Assembly (NCBI RefSeq): GCF_009904055.1
Contig: NZ_WYDP01000002.1
Location: forward strand, 1-64,000
Direction of reading: 5' to 3'
DNA: 64,000 nucleotides
Source: Rubellimicrobium sp. CFH 75288
GTDB taxonomy: Bacteria > Pseudomonadota > Alphaproteobacteria > Rhodobacterales > Rhodobacteraceae
The notes under the pieces were generated by a model. That model ran no database searches. It was not told where the DNA came from and saw nothing but the letters and a program-made list of their open reading frames with translations. The translations under genes were made by a program, and so were the position numbers. Shown one piece after another: positions 61,131 to 64,000 of this stretch; the stretch's first letter is position 1; each line of letters begins with the position of its first letter.

Positions 61131-61751
61131 ATGATCCGATCGCTGATTCTGGGCGCTGCGCTGGTCCTGACGGCCGAAGGAGCACGGGCCGAGACCGGCT
61201 TTGATCTGGTGTTCCGCACGGGCACGCTCGACGGCTTCGAGGAAGGCGACAGCCTTCTCTACCGCAACTCCGAGGAGCCGGAGGGCGACTGGTCCCGTCT
61301 GGCGGTGGCGCTGATCGCCGGCGACGGCGCCGTGGTGCAGGGCCTGACCGACGAGGGGGCCGTGCGCCCCTTGGGGCGGTTCCCCGCCGGTGTGGGCAAT
61401 CCCATCGCCATGGTCTTTCTGGAGCGCACGGTGCGCATCATTGCCGAGCGGTCCGGTGGCAGCCCGTTCTACATCCGCAACAGGATGCGCGATGCGCTGG
61501 CGCTGCCCGATGCCGGCGATCCCGCGACGGTGGAATGGAACGGCGCCCCGGTCGCAGCGACCGTGGTGACGCTGGAGCCCTTCCGGACCGATCCGAACCG
61601 GGACCGTCTGGGCGTCTTCGCCGACCTGACCATCCGCATCGTCCTGTCCGATGCGGTGCCCGGCTGGTACCATTCGCTGGAGGCGCATACCCCTGCGGGC
61701 GCGGACGGCGCCTACGAGGCGAGCCTGCGCCTCGAGGAGGTCGAGTCGTGA
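61131..61751 (+). CDS. Exported protein of unknown function, 206 residues
   Basis: Signal peptide MIRSLILGAALVLTAEGARA is followed by a beta-rich periplasmic domain. The domain shows TGFDLVFRTGTLDGFEEGDSLLYRN (split as TGFDLVFRTGTLDGF and GDSLLYRN), FLERTVRIIAERSGGSPFYIRNRMRDAL (split as FLERTVRIIAE and PFYIRNRMRDAL) and LTIRIVLSDAVPGWYHSLEA. GGAGG precedes the ATG. Its stop overlaps the next gene's GTG start, so the two are translated together. The context suggests a part in periplasmic alcohol or methanol oxidation; this is inference. Confidence 0.78.
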   Translation: MIRSLILGAALVLTAEGARAETGFDLVFRTGTLDGFEEGDSLLYRNSEEPEGDWSRLAVALIAGDGAVVQGLTDEGAVRPLGRFPAGVGNPIAMVFLERTVRIIAERSGGSPFYIRNRMRDALALPDAGDPATVEWNGAPVAATVVTLEPFRTDPNRDRLGVFADLTIRIVLSDAVPGWYHSLEAHTPAGADGAYEASLRLEEVES

Positions 61752-62113
61752 CGCGCCGCAGGGACTTCGGACTTCCCGGCCTGGTGGCGCTGGCGCTCGC
61801 GCTGCCCGCAGCCGCGCAGGACGGGGCGCAGGTCCTGAACGACTACCCGACGGCGGCGCGGGCCGACTACGTGTTCGCCTGCATGGCGGTGAACGGCGGC
61901 ACCCGGCAGGCACTCGAACAATGTTCCTGCTCCATCGACCATATCGCCACAATCCTGCCCTATGAGCGGTACGTCGAGGCGGAGGCGGTCCTGGCCCTCC
62001 AGCAGACGAGCGGCGAGCGCTCGACGCTGTTTCGCGACAACGCCTTGGTCCGCAGCCTGGTCGCCGACCTGCGGCGGGCCCAGGCCGAAGCGGAGATGCT
62101 CTGCTTTCTCTAG
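61748..62113 (+). CDS. Exported cysteine-motif protein, 121 residues
   Basis: Signal peptide to about residue 23 (LALALPAAAQ). The mature protein has YVFACMAVNGGTRQALEQCSCSIDHI, read here as YVFACMAVNG and QCSCSIDHIA, then ILPYERYVEAEAVLALQQ and a final EMLCF. The four cysteines in CM, C-x-C and LCF form a recognisable pattern. I associate it with quinoprotein methanol/alcohol dehydrogenase loci, without a known role. GTG 61748 overlaps the preceding stop. Its own TAG shares a CTAG with the stop of the convergent SoxYZ-like gene. Confidence 0.78.
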   Translation: MTRRRDFGLPGLVALALALPAAAQDGAQVLNDYPTAARADYVFACMAVNGGTRQALEQCSCSIDHIATILPYERYVEAEAVLALQQTSGERSTLFRDNALVRSLVADLRRAQAEAEMLCFL

Positions 62114-62910
62114 GCCGGGCCGTCCCGGTTCAGGAGCCGCTCGAAGATGTGGCCTTCCGTGTCCTCGACCCGCACGCGGAAGGCCGGCGCGCCGTTGTCG
62201 GCGAAGCGGAACCGGAAGACGGGATTCTCCGAGATGGAGATGCCGCCCGTCAGGGTGAAGAGGCGGTCCTCGCCCTGCCACACCTCCAGACGCTCGATGT
62301 AGTGGGGCGGGATCCAGTACTGGGTCACCTGATCGCGCTGCAGGCCGGAATACTGGGGATGGCGGATCATGATCTGGGCTTCGGCCCGGCCATCCGCGCC
62401 CCGGCCAAACTCGCGCAGGCGCATCTCGCCCAGGCTGGCCAGCACTTCGGCGGGCGACCGTGTGGCCGGCGCCGAACATCCTCCCGACGCCTTCACGAAG
62501 GCACCGGTCATGATCGGCTCCCCCTCGGCCGGAAAGGCGACCGCGCGCACGTTGGAATAGGCGTCCACGCGCAGACGCAGCTCGAAATCGAGTGGCGACA
62601 TGGCCTCGCCGAAGGTGATCTCGGCCGCGATGGGCACCGGATTCTCGTCCACGACCAGCGTGACGGCCTCGATGCGGGGGGCATCGGCGGGCTGCACAAG
62701 GCGAACGGGCACGGTCGCCGCATCCTCGGCGCGGACCGGCGCCTCGAGCTGCAGGGCGGAGCCGGCCGGGAGAGCCGTGGCCTCGCCCAGGACATGCCCG
62801 GCGAGATCGTCCCACGCAGCGCTCTCGACGAGCGGATTGGGTGGTTCCTCCGCCAGGGCGCCGAGCGGAAGCGACAGCAGGCAGACGGCGGCGAAGGACA
62901 GGCGGAGCAT
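62110..62910 (-). CDS. Quinoprotein dehydrogenase-associated SoxYZ-like carrier protein
   Basis: Periplasmic fusion of SoxY- and SoxZ-like domains, 266 residues, with signal peptide MLRLSFAAVCLLSLPLGALA. The SoxY-like part ends in VKASGGCSAP near residue 145. Its cysteine corresponds to the swinging-arm cysteine of SoxY but is followed by further protein rather than ending the chain. The SoxZ-like part starts about residue 170 (AQIMIRHPQYSGLQ) and includes IERLEVWQGEDRLF and SISENPVFRFRF. Such fusions accompany PQQ-dependent dehydrogenases without thiosulfate-oxidation genes. AGGGAG precedes the ATG. It is divergent from the metallohydrolase gene. Confidence 0.85.
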   Translation of the reverse strand: MLRLSFAAVCLLSLPLGALAEEPPNPLVESAAWDDLAGHVLGEATALPAGSALQLEAPVRAEDAATVPVRLVQPADAPRIEAVTLVVDENPVPIAAEITFGEAMSPLDFELRLRVDAYSNVRAVAFPAEGEPIMTGAFVKASGGCSAPATRSPAEVLASLGEMRLREFGRGADGRAEAQIMIRHPQYSGLQRDQVTQYWIPPHYIERLEVWQGEDRLFTLTGGISISENPVFRFRFADNGAPAFRVRVEDTEGHIFERLLNRDGPA

Positions 62911-62996
62911 GGGAAACTCCCTTGCGGGCCGGAGAATGTCGCGATCAGGATAGCACAGACAAGGCCCGAAGCGAAGTCCGCCGGGAGATGGCCGGG

Positions 62997-64000
62997 ATGT
63001 TCGATGTCCTGCTGACGCTCTGCCTTCTCGATCAGCCCGGACTGTGCGCGGATCGCACCATCCCCACGGCTGCCGCCACCTGCCCGGAGGCGCTCGCGGC
63101 GGCGGCGGAGCGGATCGAGGGATGGAGGGCGCGGCATGCCGTCTCCGCGATCCGGTGCGGGTCCATGGTCGTGCCCCCCCTGCCCTTCGAGGAAGTGCTG
63201 CCCGGTCTTCATGTCCATCGCGCGGCGGTCGCGCTGGCCGATCCGGCCAACGGGGGCACGATCGGCAACATCGCCTTCGTGGTGGGGGAAAGCGGCGTGG
63301 CCGTGATCGATTCGGGCGGCAGCCGCGCGGCCGGCGAGGCGGTGGTGGCCGCGGTGCGCGCCGTCACGGATCGGCCGATCCGGCTCGTGGTACTGACCCA
63401 TGCCCATCCGGATCACGTCTTCGGCGCCACCGCCCTGGCGGATGCCGGGGCGACGATCTGGGCGCATCACGCGCTGCCCGAGGTGCTGGCGCTGCGCATG
63501 GGACCGTTCGAGGCGCAGGGCCTGCGCCAGATCGGCGCGGACTTCGTCGGAACCGAGGCTCCGCGGGTGGACCATGCGGTGCAGGACTCGGCGGCGGTCG
63601 ATGCGGGAGGACGGGCGCTCGAGCTGCGGGCCTGGCCCGTGGCCCATAGCGGCGCGGACCTGACGGTCCTCGACCCCGCCACCGCCACGCTGCTGGCGGG
63701 CGATCTGGTGTTCGACCGGCACCTCCCGACGCTCGACGGTTCGCTTCGGGGGTGGCAGCGGGTTCTTGAGGACCTGCAGGGGCTGGCCGCCGAATGGGTG
63801 GTGCCGGGCCATGGCGGCCCACTGCTGCCCTGGCCGGAGGGCCTGGAGCCGACCGCGCGCTATCTGGCGCGCCTGGAGGCGGATGTGCGCGAACTGATCG
63901 CCGGGGGAGCCACCCTGTCGGAGGCGGCGGCCCGGGCGGCAGAAGCCGAGCGTGGGGCGTGGCTGCTCTTCGACGAGCACAATCCGCGCAACGCGACCGT
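62997..64000 (+). CDS. Quinoprotein relay system zinc metallohydrolase (cut by window edge)
   Basis: Metallo-beta-lactamase-fold protein, 334 codons visible, 3' end outside. An N-terminal segment MFDVLLTLCLLDQPGLC with cysteines precedes the hydrolase domain. Zinc motif LTHAHPDHVFGA lies near residue 135. Further ligands are in PVAHSGADLTV (His), LLAGDLVF (Asp) and WVVPGHGGP (His). SoxH-related hydrolases of this type are found with SoxYZ-like carriers next to PQQ dehydrogenases, the arrangement seen here. ATG 62997 has GGGAG nine bases upstream; ATG 62988 would add three residues. The natural substrate is unknown. Confidence 0.85.
   Translation, partial: MFDVLLTLCLLDQPGLCADRTIPTAAATCPEALAAAAERIEGWRARHAVSAIRCGSMVVPPLPFEEVLPGLHVHRAAVALADPANGGTIGNIAFVVGESGVAVIDSGGSRAAGEAVVAAVRAVTDRPIRLVVLTHAHPDHVFGATALADAGATIWAHHALPEVLALRMGPFEAQGLRQIGADFVGTEAPRVDHAVQDSAAVDAGGRALELRAWPVAHSGADLTVLDPATATLLAGDLVFDRHLPTLDGSLRGWQRVLEDLQGLAAEWVVPGHGGPLLPWPEGLEPTARYLARLEADVRELIAGGATLSEAAARAAEAERGAWLLFDEHNPRNAT

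Overview
The window is very GC-rich, almost fully coding DNA from an alphaproteobacterium. It most likely comes from the Rhodobacterales (Rhodobacteraceae). The support is a NuoE with a long C-terminal extension, small family-specific genes inside the nuo operon (resembling DUF5333 and DUF5337), a glyQ-small membrane protein-glyS arrangement, a stand-alone ctaD, a Rhodobacter-type phosphate-dikinase-like protein, and a yejABEF peptide transporter. The genus cannot be fixed from the sequence. I saw no insertion sequence, prophage, integrase, CRISPR array or rRNA. One tRNA, tRNA-Leu(GAG), is present.

Layout. 1-5.6 kb: the end of a polyamine-type ABC ATPase, tRNA-Leu, lipB, ctaD, a DUF2244 gene, and divergent yqeY and carA. 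5.6-11.6 kb: a membrane glycosyltransferase preceded by a CtrA-type box, a GntR/FCD regulator, a UbiH-family hydroxylase, ilvC and a manganese catalase. 11.7-15.7 kb: a folB-folP-glmM operon and a SleB-type cell wall hydrolase. 15.9-22.3 kb: a PEP-utilising enzyme and glyQ-(DUF6446-like)-glyS. 22.4-26.4 kb: a plus-strand envelope-flavoured set (SPOR/PG-binding pseudo-protease, GSCFA protein, SGNH-like protein, 22-residue peptide) closed by a strong hairpin. 26.4-29.1 kb: osmC, a DEAD-box helicase and a secreted small protein. 29.2-50.5 kb: a long minus-strand run nuoABCDEFGHIJKLMN with interspersed accessory genes, continuing without a gap into birA, coaX and rnj. 50.6-53.1 kb: DUF983, glyoxalase-fold protein, pheA and a membrane-anchored cytochrome c. 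53.2-59.1 kb: yejABEF. 59.2-64 kb: gfa and fghA for glutathione-dependent formaldehyde oxidation, three small uncharacterised genes, a SoxYZ-like carrier and a metallohydrolase of the quinoprotein-relay type. The last group looks like the flank of a methanol/alcohol quinoprotein dehydrogenase locus beyond the right edge.

How the parts fit. The core is respiratory: complex I, aa3 oxidase subunit I, and a membrane cytochrome c that could feed the oxidase. Around it sit housekeeping synthesis of folate, UDP-GlcNAc, lipoate, ubiquinone, branched-chain and aromatic amino acids and pyrimidine/arginine precursors, plus glycyl-tRNA. Many promoters read directly from the sequence as TTGnnn, a 16-18 bp spacer (usually 17), then TAGnnn or a close variant. 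The most unusual signals are not in the housekeeping genes. They are a dispersed intergenic element found three times with invariant internal spacing, full or near CtrA boxes, a 22-residue cationic hydrophobic peptide gene with its own ribosome site and terminator, a secreted protease fold whose whole catalytic triad is alanine, and a small opposite-strand gene embedded in the nuo operon.
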